Below are positions 1-9,102 of a DNA stretch of 64,000 nucleotides, piece after piece (the stretch's first letter is position 1; every line of letters begins with the position of its first letter). The position numbers were made by a program, and so were the translations under genes. The stretch comes from Pseudoxanthomonas sp. PXM01. GTDB lineage: Bacteria > Pseudomonadota > Gammaproteobacteria > Xanthomonadales > Xanthomonadaceae. Below the pieces are notes generated by a model. That model saw nothing but the letters and a program-made list of their open reading frames with translations. It had not been told where the DNA came from and searched no databases. The stretch lies in NCBI RefSeq assembly GCF_014851815.1, contig NZ_JACVAJ010000001.1, forward strand, positions 1,178,001-1,242,000, in the 5' to 3' direction.

Positions 1-2
1 GC

Positions 3-467
3 CAGGTCTTCGTGCAGCTGGAAGACGGCCGCGGCCGCATCGAATGCAGCGCGTTCTCCGACGCGCTGGCCGAGTTCGGCGCGCTGATGACGCGCGACCG
101 CGTGCTGGTCATCAAGGGCGGCCTGCGCGAGGACGAGTTCAGCGGTGGCTACAGCCTGCGCATCCGCCAGGTGTGGGATTACGCGCAGCTCTGCCAGCAG
201 CATGCGCACCGCCTGCAGCTGCGCCTGGACCTGCGAGTGCCCGGGCTGTGGGAACGCGTCGACGCCCTGCTGTCGCGCCATCGGCCCGGCGGCACACCGC
301 TGCGCCTCGACCTGCTGATGACCGCCGACAGCACTGCGATCGCCGGCATGCTGGACCTCAACGGCCAGAAGGCCGTCCGCGTGGATGCCGAGCTGCTCGA
401 CGCCCTGCGCGCCATGCCCGGCGTGCGTGCGGCCAAGCCCGCTTTCAGCCGGCCCTGGGCGAACTGA
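3..467 (+). CDS. dnaE: DNA polymerase III alpha subunit, C-terminal fragment
   Basis: This is the 3' end of dnaE, cut by the window edge, so only about 154 C-terminal residues are visible and the start lies outside. The visible part begins inside the OB-fold nucleic-acid-binding domain (QVFVQLEDGRGRIECSAFSD, then VLVIKGGLREDEFSGGYSLR) and continues into the C-terminal tail that in this family contacts the tau subunit and the clamp. The protein is the replicative polymerase catalytic subunit. accA follows 97 bases downstream in the same direction, a dnaE-accA order common in gammaproteobacteria. The reading frame is open from base 3, so the GTG at 12 is not the real start. Confidence 0.93.
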   Translation, partial: QVFVQLEDGRGRIECSAFSDALAEFGALMTRDRVLVIKGGLREDEFSGGYSLRIRQVWDYAQLCQQHAHRLQLRLDLRVPGLWERVDALLSRHRPGGTPLRLDLLMTADSTAIAGMLDLNGQKAVRVDAELLDALRAMPGVRAAKPAFSRPWAN

Positions 468-563
468 CGCGCCGCGTGCGCGCCATCACGGCCCTACCCC
501 CCCGTACGTGACCGCCGGACCGCTTCGGCTACACTTCCCCCCTTTCCGGCCCATGGCCCGCAG

Positions 564-1523
564 ATGAATCCGAATTACCTCGACTTCGAACAGCCCATCG
601 CCGACCTGGAAGCCAAGATCCAGGACCTGCGCGCCGCCAGCACCGGCCCGGCGGTGAATGTCGATGCCGAGGTCCATGCGTTGCAGGACAAGCTGCGGGT
701 GCGCACGGCGCAGATCTTCCGCGACCTGTCGCCGTGGCAGGTCTCGCAGCTGGCCCGCCATCCTGCGCGGCCGTACACGCTGGACTACATCAAGGTGTTC
801 TGCGACGAGTTCCAGGAGCTGGCGGGTGACCGCGCGTTCGCCGACGACGCCGCCATCGTCGGCGGCCTGGGCCGAATCGACGGCCGCAGCGTGATGATCA
901 TCGGCCACCAGAAGGGCCGCGACACCAAGAGCAAGATCGCCCGCAACTTCGGCATGCCGCGCCCCGAGGGTTATCGCAAGGCGCTGCGGCTGATGAAGAT
1001 GGCCGAGCGCTTCAAGCTGCCGCTGCTGACCTTCATCGACACGCCGGGCGCGTATCCTGGCGTGGGTGCGGAAGAGCGCGGCCAGTCCGAGGCCATCGCA
1101 CGCAACCTGATGGAAATGGCCGAACTGAAGATCCCGATCATCTGCACGGTGATCGGCGAGGGCGGCAGTGGCGGCGCTCTGGCGATCGGCGTCGGCGATC
1201 GCACGCTGATGCTGGAGTACGGCACCTATTCGGTCATCTCGCCGGAGGGCTGCGCGTCGATCCTGTGGAAGGACGCCGCCAAGGCCAAGGATGCCGCCGA
1301 GCAGCTCGGCCTGACCGCCAAGCGCCTGCACGGGCTGGGCCTGGTCGACAAGGTGGTGCGCGAGCCGATCGGCGGTGCGCACCGCAATCCGCGGCAGATG
1401 GCCGTGCGCCTGAAGGCCGTGCTGCTCAACGAACTGGACGCGCTGGACCAGCTGCCGGTGGAGCAACTGCTGCAGAAGCGCTACGAGCGTCTGCGCGGCT
1501 ACGGCGCCTACGAGGCCGCCTGA
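564..1523 (+). CDS. accA: acetyl-CoA carboxylase carboxyltransferase subunit alpha
   Basis: AccA pairs with AccD (not in this window) to transfer the carboxyl group from carboxybiotin to acetyl-CoA, giving malonyl-CoA for fatty acid synthesis in the cytosol. The 319-residue length is standard for the family. Visible signatures are the start [19 protein letters not shown], the [13 protein letters not shown] block, the [18 protein letters not shown] motif and the glycine-rich [16 protein letters not shown] crotonase-like segment. The start ATG has only a weak ribosome-binding site. A TACACT hexamer near 530 could be a -10 box for a promoter between dnaE and accA. Identification is certain. Confidence 0.98.
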   Translation: MNPNYLDFEQPIADLEAKIQDLRAASTGPAVNVDAEVHALQDKLRVRTAQIFRDLSPWQVSQLARHPARPYTLDYIKVFCDEFQELAGDRAFADDAAIVGGLGRIDGRSVMIIGHQKGRDTKSKIARNFGMPRPEGYRKALRLMKMAERFKLPLLTFIDTPGAYPGVGAEERGQSEAIARNLMEMAELKIPIICTVIGEGGSGGALAIGVGDRTLMLEYGTYSVISPEGCASILWKDAAKAKDAAEQLGLTAKRLHGLGLVDKVVREPIGGAHRNPRQMAVRLKAVLLNELDALDQLPVEQLLQKRYERLRGYGAYEAA

Positions 1524-1536
1524 GCCTTCGCCGGGG

Positions 1537-2247
1537 ATGGCCTGGATCAGAGCCCTCCTCGGAACCCTGCTGGCCCTCGCCGTACTCGTCGTGGGCCTGT
1601 GCTTCGGTCTGTATGCCTATGGGGTGTCCGGCCTTCCCGACGACCTCGAGCCGACTCGCTACCGCGCTGCGCCCGAGCTGCGCGCGCTTTACCTGGACAT
1701 GGAAGCGGGCGGCATCGAAGACGTGCCGCGCCTGAATCCCCTCAGCGTCTGGAGCTACGGGCTCTGGCACAACGCGGGCCGGCAACGCGAACCCCTCGGC
1801 TCCCAGCTGCGGCTGCTCGGCCACGCAGGACGCGCCCTGATGATCCGACGAGAAGCGGGTCAGGCAGGCGCGACGCGCTGGCACCTCATCAACCTGGCCG
1901 CCACGATCGAGGTCAGCCGCCACTGGCGCATGGACCGGATGGTCGACACGCTGCTCGCGGAAAGCGGATTCGGCCGCAACGCCACGGGTATCGAGCAGGC
2001 GGCGCACGCCTGGTATCGCCGCCCCTTGGCCGAGCTCGTCCCTGAGGAACGCCTGCTGCTCATCGCGCTGATGAAGGGACCTTCCTACTACGATCCCTGC
2101 CGCAACCCGGAACGGTTCGGCCAGCGTTATCGCGACCTCGCTGCGCGGGCCACAGGATTCGATCCCGATGCCGCGCTTCCACGCGCGGTGGCCCGACTCT
2201 CGCCACCGGACTGTGCCGAAAGACTCAAGGTTGTTGCGACTCCGTAG
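1537..2247 (+). CDS. membrane-anchored GT51 transglycosylase-like protein, probably inactive
   Basis: This 236-residue protein has one N-terminal membrane segment (about residues 5-29), then a soluble domain. Residues about 117-197 read like the second half of a GT51 peptidoglycan glycosyltransferase as in PBP1 proteins: HLINLAATIEVSRHWRMDRM, GFGRNATGIEQAAHAWYRRP, ELVPEERLLLIALMKGPSYY, DPCRNPERFGQRY. The catalytic first motif of the family (EDxxFxxH) and the GxSTIxQQ motif are not visible, and no transpeptidase domain follows. I infer a cell-wall-facing pseudoenzyme, or a binding domain derived from a transglycosylase. It starts 14 bases after accA, so it is probably co-transcribed. A proven function is not known to me. 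Confidence 0.62.
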   Translation: MAWIRALLGTLLALAVLVVGLCFGLYAYGVSGLPDDLEPTRYRAAPELRALYLDMEAGGIEDVPRLNPLSVWSYGLWHNAGRQREPLGSQLRLLGHAGRALMIRREAGQAGATRWHLINLAATIEVSRHWRMDRMVDTLLAESGFGRNATGIEQAAHAWYRRPLAELVPEERLLLIALMKGPSYYDPCRNPERFGQRYRDLAARATGFDPDAALPRAVARLSPPDCAERLKVVATP

Positions 2248-2274
2248 GTCCCGCCCACAGGGCGGAGCGCGCGG

Positions 2275-5094
2275 TCACAGCGATTTGAGGAAATCCACCA
2301 GCGCGCGCCGGTCCTCGGCACTCATCGCCTCGAACCGCTGCTTCGCCGCCGTTCCCTGGCCGCCGTGCCACAACACCGCCTCTTCCAGCGTGGCCGCGCG
2401 ACCATCGTGCAGGTAGCGCACGTTGGGATCGATCGACGCCGCCACGCCCAGGCCCCACAGCGGCGGCGTGCGCCATTCGCGCGCGGTGGCCCGGCCTTCG
2501 ACATAGGTGTCGGCCAGTTCAGGGCCCATGTCGTGCAGCAGCAGATCGCTGTAGGGACGGATGGTCTGGTAGCGCAGCTCGACGAACCGATGGTGGCCGG
2601 TCTGCAGTTCCGGTGCATGGCAGGTACTGCAGCGCGCCGCCTCGAACACCTGCGCGCCACGCTTGACGCGCAACTGGCGCGTCCGTGCCTGTGCATCCTG
2701 CTCCAGCGGGTTGTCGAAGTCGCGTCGCGGCGGCACGCCCAGCAGGCTCAGATAGAGCGTGGTCTGATGGATGTCGGCCGCGGTCAGTTTCGCGCTGCCG
2801 GTGTCGACCTGCGCACAGGCCGTGCCCTGGCTGCCGCGCGCGCATTCCAGTGACGACATCAGCGGCGACGTGACGCCCATGTCGGTGTTGAACGCCAGCG
2901 CGGCCTGCTGCTCCAGCGTGGCGGCAGCCGCCTTCCAGCCGAAGCGGCCGACTCGGCTGACACCCGCATCGCGCGGATCGGCCACGATCTGCAGTCGCCC
3001 GGCCACGCCGTCGGGATCGCCCCGCTGCGCCAGCGCCAGTCGCTCCAACTGCTGCTCGGACACGGCCTCCAGCAGACCGAGGCCGATCAACGAAGGCGCG
3101 ACGCGCACGGACAATGCGGTCGGCAACGCCAGCGGCTGGCCGGCACGATCGCGCAGGGCGTAGTTCGGCCGGCGCAGCACGTAACCTGTGCCGTCCGCGT
3201 AGCGGCCCGGCAGTTCGGTGTAGCCGGTCAGCACCAGCTCGGCTTCGCGCCCATCGATGTTCGCACCGGCTTCGCGGTAAGTGCCCTGCTGCAACCGCAG
3301 GCCGAAGCGTGCATCCGGTGCCTGCGTACCTGCACCCGCCACGCCCACGAACACCCCCAGGCGGTTCAGCGGTGCGCCGACGACCGGCGAACTGCGGCCA
3401 TTGCCGGTGTGGCAATCCACGCAGCGCGTCTGCGAGAAACGTGGCGCGGCCTTGCCCGCGTGCGCGGTGAAGACGGTGTTGCTTTCCTCCGAGTGACGAC
3501 CGCTGGCGAAGGAAGTATGGATCAGCCGGCGCCCTTCTGCCCACGGCTGCATGTTGTAGCCGGCGATGTTGTGCGAGGCCTGCTGCAGCATGCGGAACGG
3601 TTCGCTGGAGGTGTCCTCGTGCAGCGTCATCCATGGACCGGCGGACAGCGCTCCGGCCGGCATCGCCAGCGAATCCAGCGGCCGTTGCACGCCGTAACCC
3701 GGCCCGCGGTACCACGACACGATGCCGTGCGATCCGGCGCGGTAGACCAGTGCCTCGGCGTAGTAGTTGAAGCGGCCGATGACGTCCGGATTGCCCGCCA
3801 GGAAGATGCCCAGTTCGAACTCCACCAGATCGCCCTTGCGCAGCGCCCGGTGGGCCTCGTTGGCGGCGGTGCGGATCTCCTTCACCAGCACGAAGGCGTT
3901 GCCCGGCGTGCCCGCCGGCGGCGTGTAGTTGCCGTTGGGATCCTGACCGAGTTGTGCATAGTTGGCGATCGGCGTCTGCGCCGCCACGCCACCGGGCAGC
4001 AGCTTCATGCCGCCGTTATCGGCGTACAGCGCCACCGACGTCGGCTCCAGCGGATCCTCGCTGCGCCGGCCGATGTAACCGTGGCGGAAGTTGGTGCCGT
4101 ACCAGTAGTGCTGCGGCTTCACCACGACGGTCAGGACGCGCTGCTCGCCGGAGGTGCCAGGCACGGCATCGTCGTAGATCAGGATCTCGTGCGTACGCCG
4201 CTCGAAGTAGTGCGGCGGGAACACCTGGTAGCTGTCGTCGACGATGGGCTCGCGCGCATGGCGGTCGCGCACGCGGCCACCGACATGCGTGACCAGCGTG
4301 CCATCGTCCTGCGTGTAATGGATCGGCGCCGCGTCGTCGGGCCACAGCAGCGGCTGGTAGGTGGCCGACGGCGGCACCGCGGGCGGTGGCGGCAACAGCG
4401 GCTGCGAGCCATTCTGCCGCACCGGTTGCGGCTCACCTGCGCCCAGGCGGAACTGCTGGGCCGGCACCGTCGCGCAGGCGATCTGTTCGACCGCGGTTCC
4501 CGCTGCGACCGCCGCACCGACAATGCCCAAGCACTTGCCGCTGTTGACGTTGACGATGCGATAGCGATCGCTGGTGTCGATGCGCTGCAGACGGAACCGC
4601 TGCGCACCGCTGCCGTTGTCGTCCCACTGCTGCACGACGACGTGATCGGCGGTGGAAGCGGCGGGAATGTCGGCGGACTTCTGCGTCGCCAGGTTGCGCA
4701 GGCGGTATTGCCCGGCTGCGGTCTCCATGACGTCGTAGAACTGCCGATGCAGCGTGGCGTCGCAGGCCGACTGCACCAGCGGCGTTCCGTTGGCGGTGCT
4801 GCCGTCACGGACCTCGATGCACAGGCCGCTCAGCACGCTGGCGATGCGATAGCGGGCCGGCGGCACGGGATCGACGTTGATGTTCTTCGGCGGTGCCGCC
4901 TGCGGTTCGGCGGCCGCAGCGATCGCCGTCGCGCCAGCGTCCATCTGGGTGGACGCGGACATGGGACGCGCGCGACTCCAGAACGGCGCATCGCCCGACT
5001 CGTCGGCCGGAGCGGAGCACGCCGCCAGCGACATCAGGGCCAGCAAGGACAACACCGACGCGCGGGGGCGCCGGACGAACATGGGGGAATACAT
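2275..5094 (-). CDS. lipoprotein with ricin-type lectin and di-haem oxidoreductase (DHOR) domains
   Basis: A 939-residue exported lipoprotein; Cys26 follows a lipobox (LMSLAAC). Residues about 80-217 form a ricin-B-type beta-trefoil (RYRIASVLSGLCIEV, VVVQQWDDNGSGAQRFRLQ, YRIVNVNSGKCLGI, PAQQFRL). A proline-rich linker follows, and the C-terminal half is a DHOR-family (COG3488-like) di-haem c-type cytochrome. Haem sites are C558-VD-CH (bases 3409-3423) and C822-ST-CH (2617-2631). Other family blocks are APSLIGLGLLEAVSE, GRFGWKAA, YSDLLLHDMGPELAD, EWRTPPLWGLG and YLHDGRAATLEEAVLWHGG. It should be mature outside the cytoplasm, since haem c attachment is periplasmic; substrate unknown. I chose the start at 5094 because it gives the lipoprotein signal; the frame is open further upstream. 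Confidence 0.8.
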   Translation of the reverse strand: MYSPMFVRRPRASVLSLLALMSLAACSAPADESGDAPFWSRARPMSASTQMDAGATAIAAAAEPQAAPPKNINVDPVPPARYRIASVLSGLCIEVRDGSTANGTPLVQSACDATLHRQFYDVMETAAGQYRLRNLATQKSADIPAASTADHVVVQQWDDNGSGAQRFRLQRIDTSDRYRIVNVNSGKCLGIVGAAVAAGTAVEQIACATVPAQQFRLGAGEPQPVRQNGSQPLLPPPPAVPPSATYQPLLWPDDAAPIHYTQDDGTLVTHVGGRVRDRHAREPIVDDSYQVFPPHYFERRTHEILIYDDAVPGTSGEQRVLTVVVKPQHYWYGTNFRHGYIGRRSEDPLEPTSVALYADNGGMKLLPGGVAAQTPIANYAQLGQDPNGNYTPPAGTPGNAFVLVKEIRTAANEAHRALRKGDLVEFELGIFLAGNPDVIGRFNYYAEALVYRAGSHGIVSWYRGPGYGVQRPLDSLAMPAGALSAGPWMTLHEDTSSEPFRMLQQASHNIAGYNMQPWAEGRRLIHTSFASGRHSEESNTVFTAHAGKAAPRFSQTRCVDCHTGNGRSSPVVGAPLNRLGVFVGVAGAGTQAPDARFGLRLQQGTYREAGANIDGREAELVLTGYTELPGRYADGTGYVLRRPNYALRDRAGQPLALPTALSVRVAPSLIGLGLLEAVSEQQLERLALAQRGDPDGVAGRLQIVADPRDAGVSRVGRFGWKAAAATLEQQAALAFNTDMGVTSPLMSSLECARGSQGTACAQVDTGSAKLTAADIHQTTLYLSLLGVPPRRDFDNPLEQDAQARTRQLRVKRGAQVFEAARCSTCHAPELQTGHHRFVELRYQTIRPYSDLLLHDMGPELADTYVEGRATAREWRTPPLWGLGVAASIDPNVRYLHDGRAATLEEAVLWHGGQGTAAKQRFEAMSAEDRRALVDFLKSL

Positions 5095-5339
5095 CGGGCA
5101 CCGACTCCGTGGGGGACGCGTGGGGAACGTCGGCAGCACGTCCACTTCTTTCCCCGAAGCGGACCGTGCGCCATCCGATGGCAGGACGCGGCATCGTCGC
5201 AGAGCGGTCGCCCGTGTGGCTGTGACAGGCGCCGCACAACGCAGCGCGGCGCACGCGCATACCGGCCTCTTCTCTGCGCTGGCGCCGACCGCGCGGATGA
5301 CGGATGCTTGACCCTCCTCCGCCGGCACGCCACTCCAGC

Positions 5340-6092
5340 ATGAGCCCACTCCTGTTGCTGACCTACGCCGTGCAGATCGCCTGCTGCGTGCACGTGGTGC
5401 GTACCGGACGTCCGCTGTACTGGGTCTTCATCCTGCTGGTGTTCCCGTTCCTCTCGGCGATCGTCTACTTCATCGCCGAAATCCTGCCCGAGCTGCGCCA
5501 CCATCCGTCGGCGCGCCGCACGGTACGCAATGTGCGCAACCGCATCGATCCGGACCGCGACCGCCGCGATGCGGCCAGGCTGCTGAAGGCGGCTGACACG
5601 CCGGAAAACCGCAGGCGGCTGGCCGACGAGAGCCTGCGCAGCGGCGACTATGCCCACGCGGCCGAGTTGTTCGAGCAAGCGTTGAAAGGCCTGTACGCCA
5701 CCGACCCGGACCTGATGCTGGGGCTGGCCAAAGCGCAGTTCGGACTGGGCGAGTCCGCGAAGGCACGCGCGACACTGGACGCGCTGATCGCCGCCAACCC
5801 CGGCTTCCGCTCCGCCGACGGCCATCTGCTGTACGCACGCGCGGTCGAGGACACCGCCGACGCGGCGGCGGCCCTCCACGAATACGAAGCCGTGGTGCAG
5901 GGTTACCCGGGCGAGGAAGCACGCGCCCGCTACGGTCTGCTGTTGAAGCGCCAGGGCGAGCACGCCCGCGCGCGCAGCGTGTTCCAGGAAATCCTCGACC
6001 GCTCCGACGCCGCGCCGCGCTACTACCAGCGCGAGCAGCGCGACTGGATCGAGGTGGCCAAGCGGGAACTGGCGGCCCTGCCACGCGCCTGA
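5340..6092 (+). CDS. membrane-anchored tetratricopeptide repeat protein
   Basis: A 250-residue protein starting MSPLLLLTYAVQIACCVHVV, with two hydrophobic helices near residues 3-19 and 29-50 that resemble the short N-terminal membrane module of phospholipase-D-like and YbbN-neighbour proteins. The rest is helical and repeat-like: RRLADESLRSGDYAHAAELF, MLGLAKAQFGLGESAKARAT and ARYGLLLKRQGEHARARSVF read as TPR units. It probably acts as a scaffold facing the cytoplasm or periplasm; no enzyme motif is visible. It diverges from the di-haem lipoprotein across a 245-base intergenic region that must carry promoters for both. An alternative ATG lies 36 bases upstream. Confidence 0.75.
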   Translation: MSPLLLLTYAVQIACCVHVVRTGRPLYWVFILLVFPFLSAIVYFIAEILPELRHHPSARRTVRNVRNRIDPDRDRRDAARLLKAADTPENRRRLADESLRSGDYAHAAELFEQALKGLYATDPDLMLGLAKAQFGLGESAKARATLDALIAANPGFRSADGHLLYARAVEDTADAAAALHEYEAVVQGYPGEEARARYGLLLKRQGEHARARSVFQEILDRSDAAPRYYQREQRDWIEVAKRELAALPRA

Positions 6093-6196
6093 GCGCCCAG
6101 CGCCGCGTCCGCGGCTTGATTGCGATCAAGGCGACGGCGATGCACCCGGCGCACCCTGACATCGCGGCTTTCTCCGCCGCGATGCCCGGAGGCGAC

Positions 6197-6385
6197 ATGA
6201 ACCTGCTTTCGATGCCGTGGTGGTATCTGCCCACGGCGGTGTTCGTCGTGGTGCTGATCGCGGTGCTGGCGGTGAACCGCTGGCGCTTCCACCGGAACGG
6301 CGCCAGCCAGCACCTCGTCCTCGGCCTGTTCGTTTCGGCCTGCTGCGCCGGCGCGGTGATCGTGATCCTGCAGCGCGTGCAGTGA
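6197..6385 (+). CDS. small two-helix membrane protein
   Basis: A 62-residue protein, MNLLSMPWWYLPTAVFVVVL..., with two predicted membrane helices (about residues 7-26 and 41-58) joined by a short basic loop (NRWRFHRNGASQH). The start is supported by GGAGGCGAC directly upstream of the ATG. It stands 104 bases after the TPR gene and ends five bases before the stop of the opposing GAF gene. I do not recognise a family. Coding bias matches its neighbours, and the clean ribosome-binding site makes it likely to be translated. Confidence 0.6.
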   Translation: MNLLSMPWWYLPTAVFVVVLIAVLAVNRWRFHRNGASQHLVLGLFVSACCAGAVIVILQRVQ

Positions 6386-6389
6386 AGCG

Positions 6390-7364
6390 TCAGGCCGCGG
6401 CGCGTGCGTTCGCCGCGATGTCCTTCTGCAGGCTGAGGTCTTCCTCCGCGCGCAGGTAGACCCGATGCAGGACCTCGCCCGGCGACGCGGTTGCCGCGCC
6501 TACCAGCAGCGACAACCCATCGCGCTGCCCCACCCTTTTCGCCTGCTGTCGAAGCGCTTCCACGCAGTCCTCACGGCTGTCGCCATGCAGCAGCGCAATG
6601 TACTCGGGGCTGTCGGTGACGCGGCTGACGTGGTCGCCCTGGGCGGCTTTCACGCAGGCATCGAAGTCGGGGGCCCATGCCTGCAGCTGCCGCTCCAGCG
6701 CACGATCGCCCAGCCGTCGAGCGGCCTCGGCCATGCCCTGCACCTCGATGATGGCCACGGTGTACACGGGACCTGTCGCGTCCGGCTTGTCCGCTGCGGA
6801 GACGGCCGCTGACACCGGGGAAGACGTATCGGACTGAAGCGCGGCCAGCGCCTGGACGTCATGGTGCGCGCGGTGCGCGTCGAGCAAGGCCATCGTCACC
6901 CGCGCCAGCGACCGCAGCGAGGCCTTCTGCTGTCCGTTGAGCCGACGTGGCTGCGTGTCGACGACGCAGACCGTGCCGATGGCCTCGCCTTCGCCGGTCA
7001 CCAGGGGCATGCCCGCGTAGAAGCGCGCCTTCAGGTCTCCGGTGACGATGGGGAAGTCGTTGAAGCGCGCGTCCTCGCTGAGGTCCTGGACCTCCAGCAG
7101 CTCGTCCGGCTGGCGGATCGCGTGATCGCAGACGGCAGTGTCGCGCGTGGTTTCGTGATCCTCCAGTCCGAGGCGCGCCTTGAACCACTGGCGATCGCGG
7201 TCGATCAGCGACACCACCGCGATCGGCGTGCCACAGAGCGCCGCGGCCACTTGCACCAGGTCGTCGTAGACGGTGGCCGGCAAGCTGTCCACCACGTGAT
7301 AGCGATCGAGGGCGCGCTGCCGCTGTTGTTCCTGCGCAGAGGGGGAGGCGGTCGAAGCCGTCAT
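6390..7364 (-). CDS. GAF-domain protein with a decayed GGDEF domain
   Basis: A 324-residue cytosolic protein. Residues about 30-165 are a GAF domain of the type found in many diguanylate cyclases (YHVVDSLPATVYDDLVQVAA, PIAVVSLIDRDRQWFKA, AGMPLVTGEGEAIGTVCVVD). Residues about 200-324 keep the outline of a GGDEF domain (VAIIEVQGMAEAARRLGD, SLLVGAATA, RAEEDLSLQKDIAANA), but the signature is RVTDSPEYIALL where RxGGDEFxxLL is expected. Cyclase activity is therefore unlikely; a c-di-GMP- or GTP-binding or regulatory role is possible. The ATG at 7364 has GAAGGAG nine bases upstream. Its promoter region faces tilS. Confidence 0.75.
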   Translation of the reverse strand: MTASTASPSAQEQQRQRALDRYHVVDSLPATVYDDLVQVAAALCGTPIAVVSLIDRDRQWFKARLGLEDHETTRDTAVCDHAIRQPDELLEVQDLSEDARFNDFPIVTGDLKARFYAGMPLVTGEGEAIGTVCVVDTQPRRLNGQQKASLRSLARVTMALLDAHRAHHDVQALAALQSDTSSPVSAAVSAADKPDATGPVYTVAIIEVQGMAEAARRLGDRALERQLQAWAPDFDACVKAAQGDHVSRVTDSPEYIALLHGDSREDCVEALRQQAKRVGQRDGLSLLVGAATASPGEVLHRVYLRAEEDLSLQKDIAANARAAA

Positions 7365-7488
7365 GCGTTCTCCTTCGTGGCGTGTCCTGCCCATGATCGC
7401 CATGAACCGGTTCACGCGCCGTCAACGCCACCTCGATCGCAGGCATGCGCCGGCTGCACCCGGCACGCATCGCCGCTAGCATGGGCGC

Positions 7489-8790
7489 ATGCACCGCCCC
7501 CCTGCTCCCTCGCTGGCCCTGTCGCCACCACCGGTCGTGGGACGCGTGTGGGTGGCCTTCAGCGGCGGACTGGACTCGACGGTGCTGCTGCACCGGCTCA
7601 CGCAGGAGGGAACGCTGCGCGCGGGCGGGCTCCATGCGATCCACGTGCACCATGGATTGCAGCCGGACGCCGATGCCTGGGCCACGCATTGCGCTGCGCT
7701 CTGCAGGACACTCGATGTGCCCTTGCAGGTGCATCGCGTGCACGTCGACATGACGCGGGGCGAGGGCGTCGAAGCCGCCGCGCGACGCGCTCGCCACGCC
7801 GTCTTCACCGAGGTGATGCAGGCGGGCGACATCATCGCCCTCGCCCACCATCGTGACGATCAGGCAGAGACCTTCCTGCTGCGGGCATTGCGCGCCTCGG
7901 GCCCCGAGGGCCTGGCGGCCATGCGCGCCTGGCGTCCCTTCGGCACGGGCTGGCTGTGGCGGCCATTGCTGGACTCGCCACGTTCCGACCTGGAGGCATA
8001 CGCACGCGCAGCATCGCTGTCGTGGATCGAGGATCCCAGCAATGCCGGCACGGCATTCGACCGCAACGTCCTGCGCCACCAGGTGCTGCCGCTGTTGCGG
8101 CAACGCTGGCCGCAGGTGCATGCGGCCTTCGCGCGCAGCGCCGCGTTGAGTGCCGAGGCCAACGATCTGCTGGAAAAGCAGGATCGCGACCTGCTCGCCT
8201 CCGCCGCCACGGCGGATCCGGCCGCCCTGCATGTCGCGCCGTTGCGCGATGCCGGTGCTGCCGCGCGCGCACGGGCCTTGCGACGCTGGATCGACGGGCT
8301 CGCGCTGCCGCCGCTTCCTGCCGAAGGCGTCGCCAGGATCGATGCGGAACTGCTCGATGCCCGCCCGGATGCGCAGGCCGAGTTCGCCTGGCACGGCGCG
8401 ATCGTTCGGCGCTGGCGCGATCTGCTGCATGCCGAACGCCTGCGCCCCGCCCTGCCGGAGGGATGGCAAGCCGACTGGAGCGGCGCGGAAACATTGCCCT
8501 TGCCCGATGGTGGCTGGCTGTCACTGGAAGGCGATGGGGCTCCGTTTGACATGCCGGTGCGCGTGACCGGACGCCGCGGCGGCGAGCGCATCGCACTTCC
8601 TGCCCGCTCGCACCGGCATGCCTTGAAGGACGTACTGCAGTCGTTGGGCATTCCCCCCTGGGAACGACGGCAGCTTCCGCTGTTGTGGCAGGACGACGTC
8701 CTCTGGGCCGCCGGCGACCTGGTCCTGTCCGCCGCCTGCGACGCCTGGCTCCGCGCAGCGGGACGACGGCTGGTGTGGCATCGCGGCTGA
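7489..8790 (+). CDS. tilS: tRNA(Ile)-lysidine synthase
   Basis: TilS attaches lysine to C34 of the CAU-anticodon tRNA(Ile), switching its decoding from AUG to AUA; it is essential in most bacteria. The 433-residue protein has the PP-loop ATP-binding motif SGGLDST at residues 25-31, the HVHHGLQPDADAW block, and ALAHHRDDQAETFLLRALR. The middle and C-terminal tRNA-binding domains (ending LPLLWQDDVLWAAGDLVLS) are present and full length. It is transcribed alone or with xseB-ispA, which begins 51 bases later. Confidence 0.96.
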   Translation: MHRPPAPSLALSPPPVVGRVWVAFSGGLDSTVLLHRLTQEGTLRAGGLHAIHVHHGLQPDADAWATHCAALCRTLDVPLQVHRVHVDMTRGEGVEAAARRARHAVFTEVMQAGDIIALAHHRDDQAETFLLRALRASGPEGLAAMRAWRPFGTGWLWRPLLDSPRSDLEAYARAASLSWIEDPSNAGTAFDRNVLRHQVLPLLRQRWPQVHAAFARSAALSAEANDLLEKQDRDLLASAATADPAALHVAPLRDAGAAARARALRRWIDGLALPPLPAEGVARIDAELLDARPDAQAEFAWHGAIVRRWRDLLHAERLRPALPEGWQADWSGAETLPLPDGGWLSLEGDGAPFDMPVRVTGRRGGERIALPARSHRHALKDVLQSLGIPPWERRQLPLLWQDDVLWAAGDLVLSAACDAWLRAAGRRLVWHRG

Positions 8791-8841
8791 TCCCGGCGCC
8801 TGCTGTTTGACCTGGCCGCAGGCGATCCCCACACTTGCCGC

Positions 8842-9102
8842 ATGGCCAAGAAGACCCCCGCCGACGCTTCGCGCGTCGCCCATTTCGAACAGTCGCTGGA
8901 CGAACTCGAGCAACTGGTCGAGAAGATGGAACACGGCGACCTGACCCTGGAAGCCTCGCTCGCCGCCTACGAACGCGGCGTGGGTCTGTACCGGCAATGC
9001 CAGGCGGCGCTCGAACAGGCCGAACTGCGCGTGCGCCTGCTCACCGACCCCGAACGGCCCGAGAGCGGCGAACCCTTCGCTCCCGCCCCCGATGGCCGCT
9101 GA
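8842..9102 (+). CDS. xseB: exodeoxyribonuclease VII small subunit
   Basis: XseB is the small subunit of exonuclease VII, which degrades single-stranded DNA into short oligonucleotides; XseA, the large subunit, is not in this window. The 86-residue protein has the family core [20 protein letters not shown] followed by [20 protein letters not shown]. It overlaps ispA by 11 bases (the ispA ATG at 9092 lies inside the xseB end), so the two are translationally coupled, an arrangement widely seen in proteobacteria (xseB-ispA-dxs). No dxs follows here. Confidence 0.95.
   Translation: MAKKTPADASRVAHFEQSLDELEQLVEKMEHGDLTLEASLAAYERGVGLYRQCQAALEQAELRVRLLTDPERPESGEPFAPAPDGR

Noticed and set aside
2252-2266. 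CCGCCC-ACA-GGGCGG hairpin between the GT51-like and di-haem genes
   Set aside because: No T-run follows, so not a convincing terminator.
3409-5343. Plus-strand open frame opposite the di-haem lipoprotein
   Set aside because: Shadow frame; the minus-strand protein has clear haem motifs and lectin repeats.
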